A model generated the notes under the pieces. It saw nothing but the letters and a program-made list of their open reading frames with translations, ran no database searches and was not told where the DNA came from. DNA of 64,000 nt from Nitrososphaeria archaeon (GTDB lineage: Archaea > Thermoproteota > Nitrososphaeria > Geothermarchaeales > JDFR-13): positions 1,018,133-1,082,132 of the forward strand of contig JALWXN010000004.1 of NCBI GenBank assembly GCA_027078545.1. The letters are read 5' to 3'. Below are positions 8,750 to 17,304 of the stretch, one piece after another. Both the position numbers and the translations under genes were made by a program. How positions within the stretch are numbered: position 1 is the stretch's first letter; every line of letters begins with the position of its first letter.

Positions 8750-10096
8750 CTACCTAGGCTCCAGCCTCGCGAAGAGCTCGATATGAGGTGTGTGGGGGAA
8801 CATATCTATCAGGTATAGCCCGTCGGAGACCCTATACCCCCTTGAGAGGACCTCTAAGTCCCTAGCCATACTCAGTGGGTTACAGCTGAAGTATAGGATC
8901 TCACCCACCTCCATCCTGAGGAGGGCCTCCTTAACCTCCCTCGAGAGGCCAGGCCTAGGCGGATCCACAACCACCGTGTCGAACCTCCCAGACATCTTGG
9001 CAAGCCTATCCTCAGCCCTATCCCTGATTATAGCCACGTTCTCAGCCCCCAGCTCCTCCCTAACCACCTCAGCACTATAGACGGAGTATTCATCCACCTC
9101 CACAGAGACCACGCGGTCATACCTATCCATCAGGGTATAGCTGAAGAGCCCCACACCACTATACACGTCTAGAAGGGTGGAGCCGCCGGACGCGTGCCTC
9201 CTAGCCAGGTCTACAAGCGTGTTCGCCTGGTACGAATTCGTCTGGAAGAAGGCGTTTGGATGGATATAGAACTCTATCCCGCCCACACGCTCCCTGAGGA
9301 AGTCCCTACCATATACCGGCCTTAGGTCCCTACCCATCGAGACGTCGGTCAGGGTATCGTTCACGCTCCAGACTATCCCGGTGACGAGGTCTGAGAGCTC
9401 GGTGATCAGCCTATCCAAGCCTATGAAGCCCCCACCCTTATAGGTCACGAAGTTTACTAGTCGGTCACCAGTATACTTCCCCTCCCTAATCACAACGTAT
9501 CTGAGGAACCCCTTCTGCTTGATAATGTCGTAGGGCTCGAGGCCATACCTCTCCATATGCTCCTCCACCCTATGGATGATCTCCACCGCTTCGGGCGACA
9601 TCAAGAAACACTCGTCTAGATCCACTACCACGTCCCACCTACCAAGCATCTTAAGCCCGACCACGCCCCTTCCATCTACGACCCCGACTGGGAAGTCCAT
9701 CCTGTTCCTGTAGAACCATATCTCAGGGCTCGGTATCGGCTTATGGATGGCTGGGAGAGCCACGTTAAACTCGTCGAAGATCTCCTCAACCATCTCCCTC
9801 TTAATGACGAGCTGCCTCTGATAATCCAGGTCCTGGAACCTACACCCCCCACAGGTTCCGAAGTGTCTACACCGTGGCTCAACCCTATAGGGGGAGGGGT
9901 CGAGAACCTCCTTCACAACGCCCCAGTACTCCCTACCCCTACGCCCCTTAGGCTTCGCGGTTACCTCTGCCAGAACGGTCTCCCCGGGGATACCATAGTG
10001 GAAATAAATCTTCCTACCGTTAGCCACGCCGTATATCCGGCCCCTATGGTCGAGGCCCCTAATCCTAACCCTCTCCAGCGACACGGGACCCTCCAT
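8750..10096 (-). CDS. RumA/TrmA-type RNA (uracil-C5)-methyltransferase
   Basis: SAM-dependent methyltransferase making 5-methyluridine in RNA. In order: a TRAM domain (about residues 1-65), a CRHFGTCGGC iron-sulfur motif near residues 75-84 with a further cysteine in DECFLMS, a central RNA-binding insert, then the SAM fold with LDVYSGVGLF, VVVDPPRPG and the catalytic cysteine in YFSCNP. In Pyrococcus a RumA-type enzyme makes m5U54 in tRNA, so tRNA is as likely a substrate as rRNA. An AGGAGGT site directly abuts the ATG at 10096; a GTG 12 bases downstream with GGAGGGT before it is an alternative. The 5' end overlaps the zinc-ribbon gene by 32 bases, implying cotranscription. Confidence 0.9.
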   Translation of the reverse strand: MEGPVSLERVRIRGLDHRGRIYGVANGRKIYFHYGIPGETVLAEVTAKPKGRRGREYWGVVKEVLDPSPYRVEPRCRHFGTCGGCRFQDLDYQRQLVIKREMVEEIFDEFNVALPAIHKPIPSPEIWFYRNRMDFPVGVVDGRGVVGLKMLGRWDVVVDLDECFLMSPEAVEIIHRVEEHMERYGLEPYDIIKQKGFLRYVVIREGKYTGDRLVNFVTYKGGGFIGLDRLITELSDLVTGIVWSVNDTLTDVSMGRDLRPVYGRDFLRERVGGIEFYIHPNAFFQTNSYQANTLVDLARRHASGGSTLLDVYSGVGLFSYTLMDRYDRVVSVEVDEYSVYSAEVVREELGAENVAIIRDRAEDRLAKMSGRFDTVVVDPPRPGLSREVKEALLRMEVGEILYFSCNPLSMARDLEVLSRGYRVSDGLYLIDMFPHTPHIELFARLEPR

Positions 10097-10529
10097 ACCT
10101 CCTAAGGTAGAGGAAGAGGAATAGATATATTATCCATAGTGGGAAGACTAGTGAGACCCCGCCGATAAGGGGTATTATGAAGAATATAAGGTAGCCAGCC
10201 CCGACGAGTATGCTCCCCACCCTGTATAGGCTGAGCTGCTCACCACCCTTGAAATAGGCATAGAATATTATGACGAGGCCCACAACCACAGCCAGTAGGG
10301 GGAGGAGTAGTAGCTGGGGAGCCCCTAGGACCATGGTACGTATACCCTGATTCATTATCATGTCGAGAGCCGTCGCTATCGAGAGCATGAGGACGAGGCC
10401 GTTGAACAGCCTCGAATACGCCTCACCACCAAGGGATAGGTCGAGCCTAACAACAATCTTAGCCCCACATTTTAGGCAGTAGACGGCCTCGTCAGGATTC
10501 TCATACCCACACTTCGGGCACGTCTTCAT
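10065..10529 (-). CDS. Zinc-ribbon membrane protein
   Basis: About 154 residues, unknown function. The N-terminus carries a CPKC...CLKC zinc ribbon (residues 4-7 and 18-21), and the rest contains about four hydrophobic helices, so the ribbon is probably cytoplasmic. A GTG at 10544 is also in frame. The TATA-like ATTATAAAT at 10555-10563 places transcription start near 10533, which favours ATG 10529 and a leaderless mRNA. It is the first gene of a pair with the RumA-type methyltransferase (overlap 32 bases). The architecture is common for archaeal proteins of unknown function and does not by itself suggest a role. Confidence 0.75.
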   Translation of the reverse strand: MKTCPKCGYENPDEAVYCLKCGAKIVVRLDLSLGGEAYSRLFNGLVLMLSIATALDMIMNQGIRTMVLGAPQLLLLPLLAVVVGLVIIFYAYFKGGEQLSLYRVGSILVGAGYLIFFIIPLIGGVSLVFPLWIIYLFLFLYLRRYGGSRVAGEG

Positions 10530-10603
10530 AGCTGAGCACCACACTGGAAAATCTATTATAAATGATATTCATCCAAATAAAATCTTGATTAGGGAACAGG
10601 GAC

Positions 10604-11242
10604 ATGTACGTCGTTATAGCCGGGGGAGGCGCCACAGGGCTTATCCTAGCCCAGAGACTCGAGAAGAAGAATATAGATGTGACGATCATCGAGAAGGATG
10701 TTGAGAGGTGTGACGAGCTCCTAATGAGGACACGTGCCCACGTAATAAGGGGGGACGCAACCGATCCAGAGGTCCTAGAGGAGGCCGAGATAACCAGGGC
10801 CGACCACCTAGTATGCGTGACCGGGGACGACAAGACCAACCTACTAGTAGCCACGATAGGGATGCATATAGGGGTGGAGAACATCATCGTAAGGGTGGAG
10901 CACCCCACCTATGAGAAGATAGCCAGAGAGATGGGCTTCAAAAACCTGATCAACCCGGCCGAGATAGGAGCAACGATGATAGAGTCTGTGATCAGGGGTA
11001 TCAGAGTCATAGAGATGTTCCGGATAGAGGACGACTCAGTCGATATGGAGGAGATAACCATCGATGAGAAATCGATATTCAAAGACAAGCCTTTGAAATA
11101 CATCATAGAGAAGTCCAAGGACACCGTCTATCCACTCATGATCCTGAGGAACGGGGAGATAATAATACCCGATCCAAACTATAGGCTCAAGGTCGGGGAG
11201 AAGGTCTGGGTACTCAGGAAGAGGAGGCGCTTCCTATTTTAG
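10604..11242 (+). CDS. trkA: TrkA-type NAD-binding potassium transport regulator
   Basis: Cytoplasmic RCK subunit that gates a potassium channel or transporter in response to nucleotide binding. A Rossmann domain starts at the N-terminus with VIAGGGATG (GxGxxG) and an acidic residue ends strand 2 (IIEKD). RGDATDPEVL and VCVTGDDKTN follow the TrkA-N pattern. Residues about 135-212 form the TrkA-C/RCK_C domain ending in KVGEKVWVLR. No membrane potassium subunit is present in the window, so its partner is encoded elsewhere. It ends convergently with the chloride channel gene, overlapping by 9 bases. Confidence 0.92.
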   Translation: MYVVIAGGGATGLILAQRLEKKNIDVTIIEKDVERCDELLMRTRAHVIRGDATDPEVLEEAEITRADHLVCVTGDDKTNLLVATIGMHIGVENIIVRVEHPTYEKIAREMGFKNLINPAEIGATMIESVIRGIRVIEMFRIEDDSVDMEEITIDEKSIFKDKPLKYIIEKSKDTVYPLMILRNGEIIIPDPNYRLKVGEKVWVLRKRRRFLF

Positions 11243-12631
11243 GCTCCTCCAGTGGGCCGGGCTCCTCTCCCTATCCTCAACCTGCTCAGAATAGATACTA
11301 TACCTACCCGTCAAGAAGTATGAGATGGCTATGGATAGCATTGCTGGGGCCATCAACTCATAGGAACCAGTCATCTCACTCACCATTATAAGGACGGCTA
11401 GTGGCGCCTTAGACACACCCCCGAAGAGGCTCACCATACCAACGATGACCATAGAAGCGGTGAACCCCTTAGGGTCAGAGACATATCCTGGGAAGAACGT
11501 GAGTATCAGTATAGAGGTTATAAGGCCCACCACACCCCCTATGAATAGTCCAGGCGCGAATACACCCCCACTACCACCACTCCCGACCGAGAAGCCGGTG
11601 GCGAGTATCTTGATAGGGATCAGGAGGAGTAGTATCGCGAGGACTGGGACGACGTCCCTATAGAGGTTGAAGTAGTAGGCCTCTCCGAATAGGCTGATGA
11701 ATACCTCGCCCTCCACAAAGACCCCCATCCACTCATAGCCTCCTCCGAGGACCTGGGGGGCGAATATCGCCAATACCCCGGTCAATACTCCGCCTATGAA
11801 GGGCTTCACCGGCCTAGGTAGGGAGAGGGTCTTGAACAGCCCATGTATACCGTAGAAAACCTTTACGTAGGCCACACCAGCAATAGCCGTGAACAGCCCG
11901 AGGACGGCGAAGAATAGGAGCTCCACCACATTGGTCAGAGGCTTAAACTCCATGACGAAGACATGTTCAAACCCAGTGGCATAACCCATGACTGCATAGC
12001 CGGTCAATGCTGCTATAAAGGCGGGTATCAAGGCTTCAGCCTCGAAGTCCCTCCTATAGATCACCTCGATAGCGAAGACAGAGGCTCCAAGAGGGGCTTT
12101 GAACATCGCCCCAATACCTGAGGCCATACCCACAAGGACAGCGGTCCTCTGGAGCTTGATGGGCGAGTTGAAGAGCCTGCTCAGGATAGATGCTATGCCA
12201 CCCCCTATCTGGGCCATAGGACCCTCCCTTCCAGCGCTGCCGCCAAAGCCTATAGTTGCTATCGAGGCGAGGAACTTGGCCAGGGGAGCCAACCCACTTA
12301 TGTGGCCAGCCCTCCTATGGAACGCAGCCACCACAGCGTCTGTACCATGCCCCTCAGCCTCTGGGGCTAGTGAATAGACTATCACACCCGATAAGAGCCC
12401 ACCTAGACCCACTACGACAGGTGCTAGGAACCACTGGCTAGGCGGGTGGCCAGCCTCCATACCGATGAGTGTGAATACCCAGTGCTCCACGGTTAGGAGT
12501 GTGAGGTAGAAACCCACTGATACCCCACCAACCACTAGGCCGATTAAGAGTGAGAGGAGTATCTGATCCCTAATCGTACCCCTAACCCTGAAGGCCCTGA
12601 CAGCCAGTCTATGCACAACGTGGAAGATCAT
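11234..12631 (-). CDS. ClC-family chloride channel or chloride/proton antiporter
   Basis: Membrane protein of 465 residues with the ClC signatures. GSAGREGPMAQ (about 132-142) contains the gating glutamate of GREGP. GSGGSGGVFAPGLFIGG (about 340-356) gives the GxFxP element, and the final helices follow. No CBS domains follow, so it is a minimal ClC. The gating glutamate allows either channel or antiport activity. Its ATG overlaps the stop of the upstream hydrolase gene by 4 bases (ATGA), so translation is coupled. Coupling an anion transporter to a desuccinylase-like hydrolase is unusual. Confidence 0.93.
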   Translation of the reverse strand: MIFHVVHRLAVRAFRVRGTIRDQILLSLLIGLVVGGVSVGFYLTLLTVEHWVFTLIGMEAGHPPSQWFLAPVVVGLGGLLSGVIVYSLAPEAEGHGTDAVVAAFHRRAGHISGLAPLAKFLASIATIGFGGSAGREGPMAQIGGGIASILSRLFNSPIKLQRTAVLVGMASGIGAMFKAPLGASVFAIEVIYRRDFEAEALIPAFIAALTGYAVMGYATGFEHVFVMEFKPLTNVVELLFFAVLGLFTAIAGVAYVKVFYGIHGLFKTLSLPRPVKPFIGGVLTGVLAIFAPQVLGGGYEWMGVFVEGEVFISLFGEAYYFNLYRDVVPVLAILLLLIPIKILATGFSVGSGGSGGVFAPGLFIGGVVGLITSILILTFFPGYVSDPKGFTASMVIVGMVSLFGGVSKAPLAVLIMVSEMTGSYELMAPAMLSIAISYFLTGRYSIYSEQVEDRERSPAHWRSLK

Positions 12632-13563
12632 TCATAGACACCCACGTAGCCTATGTATCCATGTGGCCTGGCTACACCCATCCTCATAATCGAGATGACC
12701 ATACCATCCCCTGGGTAGCGGACACGCTCCATAACATTGCCCAGGAGATCCTTGACCACGGCGATGTCTTCATAGGCCCTGAACTCCTCCCCAGGCTTCT
12801 TATACGGCTCCACAAGCCCGGGATGTTCAGAGGAGAGGATACGCCTGATCATCCTCCTCCCCGGCCAGCTCACCTCGTCGATCCTCCTAGGCTCCTCCTC
12901 CACGACGCCCAGGCCGGCCAGGAGGTTGATCATAGCCCTTACAGATATGGATAGTAGGGAGTCATCCATATACTCAGACCCGGGAACCTCATATGTGAAT
13001 GCGGGTACACCCCTCCTGATCAGGTGTGGAGGGAGGCTATCACCAATCATATCGGCACGTATCTCGTCAACGTCAAGGGAGTCTATGACGACTGGTAGGC
13101 CTGTAGACAGGCCACGGCTATACACCTCCTCGTCCAGGTCACTCCCAAGCCTATCCACGATTATATGGGGGATACAGTTACCAGCCGCGTGCATATCCAC
13201 GACGAAGTCATAGCCCTTGGAAGCCAGCTGGAAGACTGTCTTGGCTATGCTCCTACCCAGGCCAGCCTTCTCGAGCCCTGGATATACCCTGTTGATATTG
13301 ATGTTTGATAGGGGCTCATTCCTACTAGCCATTAATAGTCCTAGATAATTAGGCCCGATGAGGAAGTCGGCTCCCCCACCAACTCCCGAGGAGGAGAGGT
13401 ACTCCATCAGCCTCCACATCACATATATCGTGGATACCTCGCCCCCATGGACAGGCCCCGTGAAGAGTATCCTCGGAGAACCATCCCCAATCCTTACAAG
13501 GGGAATCCTGACATCCTCACCGCTAAGGAGTTTGAAGAGGGGTATCCAGGAGACCTCCACCAT
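12628..13563 (-). CDS. Succinylglutamate desuccinylase/aspartoacylase-family zinc hydrolase
   Basis: A 311-residue M14-like amidohydrolase. The zinc ligands His and Glu are in GPVHGGE (about residues 37-43), the substrate-binding Asn-Arg region is NININRVYPG (about 88-97), and the third zinc ligand is in VDMHAAGN (about 118-125). Relatives cleave N-acyl amino acids such as N-acetylaspartate or N-succinylglutamate, or act on other acylated substrates; the actual substrate is unknown. First gene of a pair with the ClC gene. Divergent from the NAD synthetase gene with a 74-base gap holding one near-symmetrical TATA element at 13602-13610. Confidence 0.87.
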   Translation of the reverse strand: MVEVSWIPLFKLLSGEDVRIPLVRIGDGSPRILFTGPVHGGEVSTIYVMWRLMEYLSSSGVGGGADFLIGPNYLGLLMASRNEPLSNININRVYPGLEKAGLGRSIAKTVFQLASKGYDFVVDMHAAGNCIPHIIVDRLGSDLDEEVYSRGLSTGLPVVIDSLDVDEIRADMIGDSLPPHLIRRGVPAFTYEVPGSEYMDDSLLSISVRAMINLLAGLGVVEEEPRRIDEVSWPGRRMIRRILSSEHPGLVEPYKKPGEEFRAYEDIAVVKDLLGNVMERVRYPGDGMVISIMRMGVARPHGYIGYVGVYE

Positions 13564-13599
13564 CTAGAGACGCACCCAAAATCCTTATTGGAGACCCAC

Positions 13600-13611
13600 C
13601 ACCCTATTAAG
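13600..13611. promoter_or_regulatory. Shared near-symmetrical TATA element between hydrolase and nadE
   Basis: CCTATTAAGC reads as a TATA-like box on both strands (revcomp GCTTAATAGG). Its centre is about 31 bases upstream of the nadE ATG and about 44 upstream of the hydrolase ATG. It is the only obvious AT-rich core element in the 74-base divergent gap apart from a T-run right before nadE. Spacing fits a leaderless or near-leaderless nadE transcript and a short leader for the other gene. Confidence 0.45.
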
Positions 13612-13637
13612 CCCCCAGCACGGAAAACTTTTTTTGT

Positions 13638-14438
13638 ATGATGAGGACGACGAAGTACCTCCCAATGCTCGACAACGAGAGGACGAAAGACATAATCATC
13701 AAGGAGCTAAGGAGCTTCTTCGAGGAGGCTGGGCTGGAGAAGGCGGTCCTAGGCCTCAGCGGAGGCGTGGACAGCAGCACGACACTCATGCTGGTCAAGG
13801 AGGCTATAGGCCCTGACAACACCCATGTATACCTACTACCCAGTAGGACAACCTCACAGGAGAGCATAGCAAACGCATTGAGAATGGTTAAGGTGGCTGG
13901 GATACCGGAGGAGAACTATAGGATAATCAATATCGAGCCGATACTCAAAACCTACACCTCCGCACTAGGCATAACAGACAAGGTGGTGAGGGGCAACACA
14001 GCCGCCAGGACGAGGATGACGATCCTATATGCAGAGGCGAAGAGGCTGGGAGCCGCAGTAATAGGCACCGGTGATAGGAGCGAGTGGCTAATAGGATACT
14101 TCACAAAGTACGGCGACGGAGCAGCCGACATCTTCCCAATAATGGATATCTACAAGACACAGCTCAGGAGATTCGCAGAGTACCTAGGAGTACCCCCAGA
14201 GATAGCGTATAGGCCTAGCACACCCGAGTTATGGGAGGGCCAGACCGCTGAGGGGGAGCTAGGCCTAAGCTACGAGACGATCGACGACATCCTATACCTA
14301 ATCTTCGACCAGGGCCTGACCAGGGACGAAGTGGTGGAGAAGGGCTTCAACGAGAGGGAGGTAGACCTAGTCCTAGAGCTACACAGGAGATCCGAACACA
14401 AGAGGAGGATGCCAAAAATAATTAGTGTGAGGGGCTAG
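13638..14438 (+). CDS. nadE: NH3-dependent NAD+ synthetase
   Basis: Amidates deamido-NAD to NAD in the last step of NAD synthesis. The N-type ATP pyrophosphatase loop LGLSGGVDSS is at about residues 38-47. The deamido-NAD site (GNTAARTRM, about 114-122) and GTGDRSEWLIGYFTKYGDG (about 140-158) are intact. At 266 residues without a glutaminase domain it uses free ammonia. Two ATGs lie in tandem (13638, 13641); the TATA-like element near 13606 predicts a start close to them. Convergent with the phoU-like gene, the stop codons sharing CTAG. Confidence 0.95.
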   Translation: MMRTTKYLPMLDNERTKDIIIKELRSFFEEAGLEKAVLGLSGGVDSSTTLMLVKEAIGPDNTHVYLLPSRTTSQESIANALRMVKVAGIPEENYRIINIEPILKTYTSALGITDKVVRGNTAARTRMTILYAEAKRLGAAVIGTGDRSEWLIGYFTKYGDGAADIFPIMDIYKTQLRRFAEYLGVPPEIAYRPSTPELWEGQTAEGELGLSYETIDDILYLIFDQGLTRDEVVEKGFNEREVDLVLELHRRSEHKRRMPKIISVRG

Positions 14439-15541
14439 GCCCCCTTCCCAGATGGCTGGGCGTACTCCTTAACCTCCTTTATCCACTTGACGTTATACTC
14501 AGGGTTCTCCAGCGTCCTGTTAATAGTTATCTCGGCTATCGAGTCCACGCTATCGGCGATCATCTGTATATAGCTTATCATGAGCCTGAAGGAGCTGAGC
14601 AGATCCACATCATCCCTGATCGTGTTTATGAACCAACGGTCGACATCCTTAACATCCTCCCTGAACATCCCAATCTTATTCAGGATCTCATTGGCCCTGA
14701 CGATATTCAGCTCTATCAAGGCCTGCATAGAGTCGCCCACCATCATGTTGATATAGTCCAGGAGGTAGAGGATCTTATTCACAGCCTCGGGATACTTATG
14801 GAGATCCTGGAAGTCCAGCTTCCTCACAACCATGCTGAAGTCATGGATCCTATCAGCAATCTCCTCAAGGCTCTTCACGATCGCCCTATTACCCACGATG
14901 TGGTATGGATGCTCGACACCAACCTCTTTAGCCAGCCTCCAACTCTTCTGGCTCAGGAGGAGCTGCCTAACAGTGAGCCAGTAAACCCTGTCAGCCTCAT
15001 CCTCCATCTTATCAACCTGCTCAATGACCGAGGGGTCACCCTCCTTTATATAAACCTCGATAGCCTCCAGCATTGAGAAGATCAGTGTATAGATCCTCCT
15101 GATCAGGCCGTTGAGCTTAAACTTTGTGGAGTCTATCAGGCACTGGACAGTGATCTTGTTAAGGCTCTGATCAACAATCTGTACACCGCTCAGCCTATTA
15201 ATAGCGCTCTGAATCTCATCTATAACCCAGTTGGGCAGCCTCTGCCCATTGATATAGAACGTTATATTGTCGTGGCCCACTAGGTAGCTCCCAATCAGGA
15301 TCCTCTTCACGAGACCCTTAGAAGTGATCTTAGAGACATCTACCTGGTAGCTCTCCCCAATACCTGTATCCCCAACGTCGTTATACGGGATTATCCTGAG
15401 GGAGCCGTCATCCTCGATCCTGATGATGACGTTATCCCCCTTCTTAATCCCCTTATCCCTAACCCATGACCTTGGGAGCGAGACCACGATAGTGCTATAG
15501 CCCAGCTTCTGGACCTTCCTGATCTCCATGTGCCCGCTCAT
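14435..15541 (-). CDS. AbrB-PhoU domain phosphate-uptake regulator
   Basis: A 368-residue archaeal regulator. An N-terminal swapped-hairpin AbrB/SpoVT domain (about residues 5-52; VQKLGYSTIVVSLPRSWV and GIKKGDNVIIR) for DNA binding is followed by two PhoU helical domains (about 140-355). PhoU proteins link phosphate transport with gene control. No phosphate transporter is nearby. A TATATATAAAAT element at 15563-15574 puts transcription start at about 15542, so the ATG at 15541 is leaderless. Confidence 0.88.
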   Translation of the reverse strand: MSGHMEIRKVQKLGYSTIVVSLPRSWVRDKGIKKGDNVIIRIEDDGSLRIIPYNDVGDTGIGESYQVDVSKITSKGLVKRILIGSYLVGHDNITFYINGQRLPNWVIDEIQSAINRLSGVQIVDQSLNKITVQCLIDSTKFKLNGLIRRIYTLIFSMLEAIEVYIKEGDPSVIEQVDKMEDEADRVYWLTVRQLLLSQKSWRLAKEVGVEHPYHIVGNRAIVKSLEEIADRIHDFSMVVRKLDFQDLHKYPEAVNKILYLLDYINMMVGDSMQALIELNIVRANEILNKIGMFREDVKDVDRWFINTIRDDVDLLSSFRLMISYIQMIADSVDSIAEITINRTLENPEYNVKWIKEVKEYAQPSGKGA

Positions 15542-15562
15542 TTCATATACCTAATCTACCCA

Positions 15563-15574
15563 TGTATATATAAA
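15563..15574 (-). promoter_or_regulatory. TATA box of the AbrB-PhoU gene
   Basis: Very AT-rich TATATATAAAAT, centred about 27 bases upstream of the ATG at 15541. The distance is the standard archaeal TATA-to-start spacing, so the mRNA should begin at the start codon. Confidence 0.55.
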
Positions 15575-15710
15575 ATTTACACCCCACATCGAAGTATTAA
15601 GGGGCTCCCCCCGAGTTTATACGATTAAGTGGATAGGCCAACAACATATACTGGGAGGAGGTGATTAGGGGGAGGGTTTCTATAAAGATTATATACGGAT
15701 ACCCCCCTAT

Positions 15711-15719
15711 AGTATTTAA
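15711..15719 (+). promoter_or_regulatory. TATA box of the PIN-ATPase-KH gene
   Basis: TATTTAAAC, about 39 bases before the ATG at 15754, predicts transcription start near 15741 and a leader of about 12 bases. That leader carries the purine-rich site GGTGAATAGGAG, so this gene seems to use a ribosome site, unlike many neighbours. Confidence 0.5.
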
Positions 15720-15753
15720 ACTTGGAGCCGGAACGCATATGGGTGAATAGGAG

Positions 15754-17295
15754 ATGGATAAGTATCTCATACTCCCCGACCTCGTGAAGAGGGGATACCT
15801 ATTCAAGGCCCTCGAGAAGGGGGATCTAAAGGGTGAGCTACTCATCCCCTGGAGGGCCATGAACAAGCTGATATCAGAGGAGCAGAACGAGTTCTACAGG
15901 GAGAAGAATATCCGTGAGCTGGAGAGGGTTAAGAGGCTTGCCGACGAGGGTAGGATAAAGATCAGGTATATAGATGACGAGGTGGGGAACGACCTGGAGG
16001 CTATACACAGCGTCAGCGACAAATATGAAGCGGTGGTCGCCACGTCGGACGACATCATATATAGGGGGCTGAGGGTGATAAACACCCCGGCCATACTCAT
16101 AAGCTACGACACCCTAGAGACACCCAGTATAGAGAAGTTCTTCGACGAGCACACCATGTCGATCCATCTAAAGGAGGGTGTCGAGCCCCACGCAAAGAAG
16201 GGATATCCAGGCGAGTGGAGATATGAGAAGATAGGGGATAAGCCCCTCACAAGGGAGGAGATAATCGACCTCATCGACGAGATAATGGACTTCGTCGAGG
16301 AGGATGAGGAGAGCTTTATTGAGAGCGACTCTAGAGGCGTAACCATCATACAGATGCGTAACTACAGGATAGTGATAGCCAGGCCACCCTTCAGCGACGG
16401 CTACGAGCTCACAGCCGTGAGACCGGTCAAGAGCCTAAAGCTAGAGGACTACAACCTACCCAGGGAGCTTATCAAGAGGCTTACAGAGAGGGCCGAGGGC
16501 ATACTCATATCAGGCGCGCCCGGCGAGGGTAAGACGACCTTCTGCCAGGCACTGGCGGAGTACTATATCAGCATGGGCAAGGTGGTAAAGACTATCGAGA
16601 GCCCTAGGGACCTCAACCTACCCCCCAACGCCAGCCAGTACAGCAAGTCCTACGGCGATGAGCAGACGATACACGACATACTCCTCCTCTCCAGGCCCGA
16701 CTACACAATATTCGACGAGATGAGGAATACGGAGGACTTCAAGCTATATATAGACCTCAGGCTGGCAGGCGTAGGAATGGTCGGAGTTGTACATGCGACG
16801 AAGCCTATAGACGCCGTCCAGAGATTCGTAGACAGGCTGGAGCTGGGCATGATACCCAGCGTGATAGACACAGTGATCTACATCAAGGGCGGTAAGGTAG
16901 CCAAGGTCTACGAGATCTCCATGGCGGCCAAGGTTCCACACGGACTCTCAGGCGAGGAACTGGCCAGGCCGGTAGTCGAGGTCAGAGACTTCTTCACCAA
17001 GAAGATCGAGTATGAGTTCTACATATTCGGGAAACGCGTATTCGTCATACCAGTCGGGAAGGAGCACCTATACACCGAGGAGGGAGGCTACACCATCGAG
17101 GATGAAATCAAACGTGACTTGGGAGACCTAGGCGAGGATATCGAGGTCAAGGTCCTGAATAACAGGGAGGTGGTGATCTACGTACCACCATGGAACTACA
17201 GGGGTATAAAGCGTGCCCTCAGGAGGAAGAGCAAGCTGATAAAGAAGAAGTATGGGTTGAAGGTTAGTATAGAGCCCGTGATCGGCTACGAGTAG
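15754..17295 (+). CDS. PIN domain - PilT-type ATPase - KH protein (COG1855)
   Basis: A 513-residue archaeal protein combining an N-terminal PIN-like nuclease domain (about 1-125), a PilT/VirB11-type ATPase (about 200-420) and a C-terminal KH-like RNA-binding domain (about 430-513). Walker A is SGAPGEGKTT (about 251-260), Walker B lies in DYTIFDEM, and HATKPIDAV holds the conserved His. In the PIN part, Asp in LILPD and Asp in ATSDD are visible, but the usual acidic residue after the second strand (in WRAMNKLISEE) is displaced, so nuclease activity is uncertain. The role is not known; RNA processing or ribosome work is likely. TATTTAAAC at 15711-15719 and GGTGAATAGGAG before the ATG support this start. 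Confidence 0.88.
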   Translation: MDKYLILPDLVKRGYLFKALEKGDLKGELLIPWRAMNKLISEEQNEFYREKNIRELERVKRLADEGRIKIRYIDDEVGNDLEAIHSVSDKYEAVVATSDDIIYRGLRVINTPAILISYDTLETPSIEKFFDEHTMSIHLKEGVEPHAKKGYPGEWRYEKIGDKPLTREEIIDLIDEIMDFVEEDEESFIESDSRGVTIIQMRNYRIVIARPPFSDGYELTAVRPVKSLKLEDYNLPRELIKRLTERAEGILISGAPGEGKTTFCQALAEYYISMGKVVKTIESPRDLNLPPNASQYSKSYGDEQTIHDILLLSRPDYTIFDEMRNTEDFKLYIDLRLAGVGMVGVVHATKPIDAVQRFVDRLELGMIPSVIDTVIYIKGGKVAKVYEISMAAKVPHGLSGEELARPVVEVRDFFTKKIEYEFYIFGKRVFVIPVGKEHLYTEEGGYTIEDEIKRDLGDLGEDIEVKVLNNREVVIYVPPWNYRGIKRALRRKSKLIKKKYGLKVSIEPVIGYE

Positions 17296-17304
17296 GGCTA
17301 CCCA

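Noticed and set aside
15661..15750. 29-codon plus-strand frame starting GTG just after GGGAGGAG
   Set aside because: No spacing between the purine site and GTG, no homology, and it contains the TATA box of the following gene.
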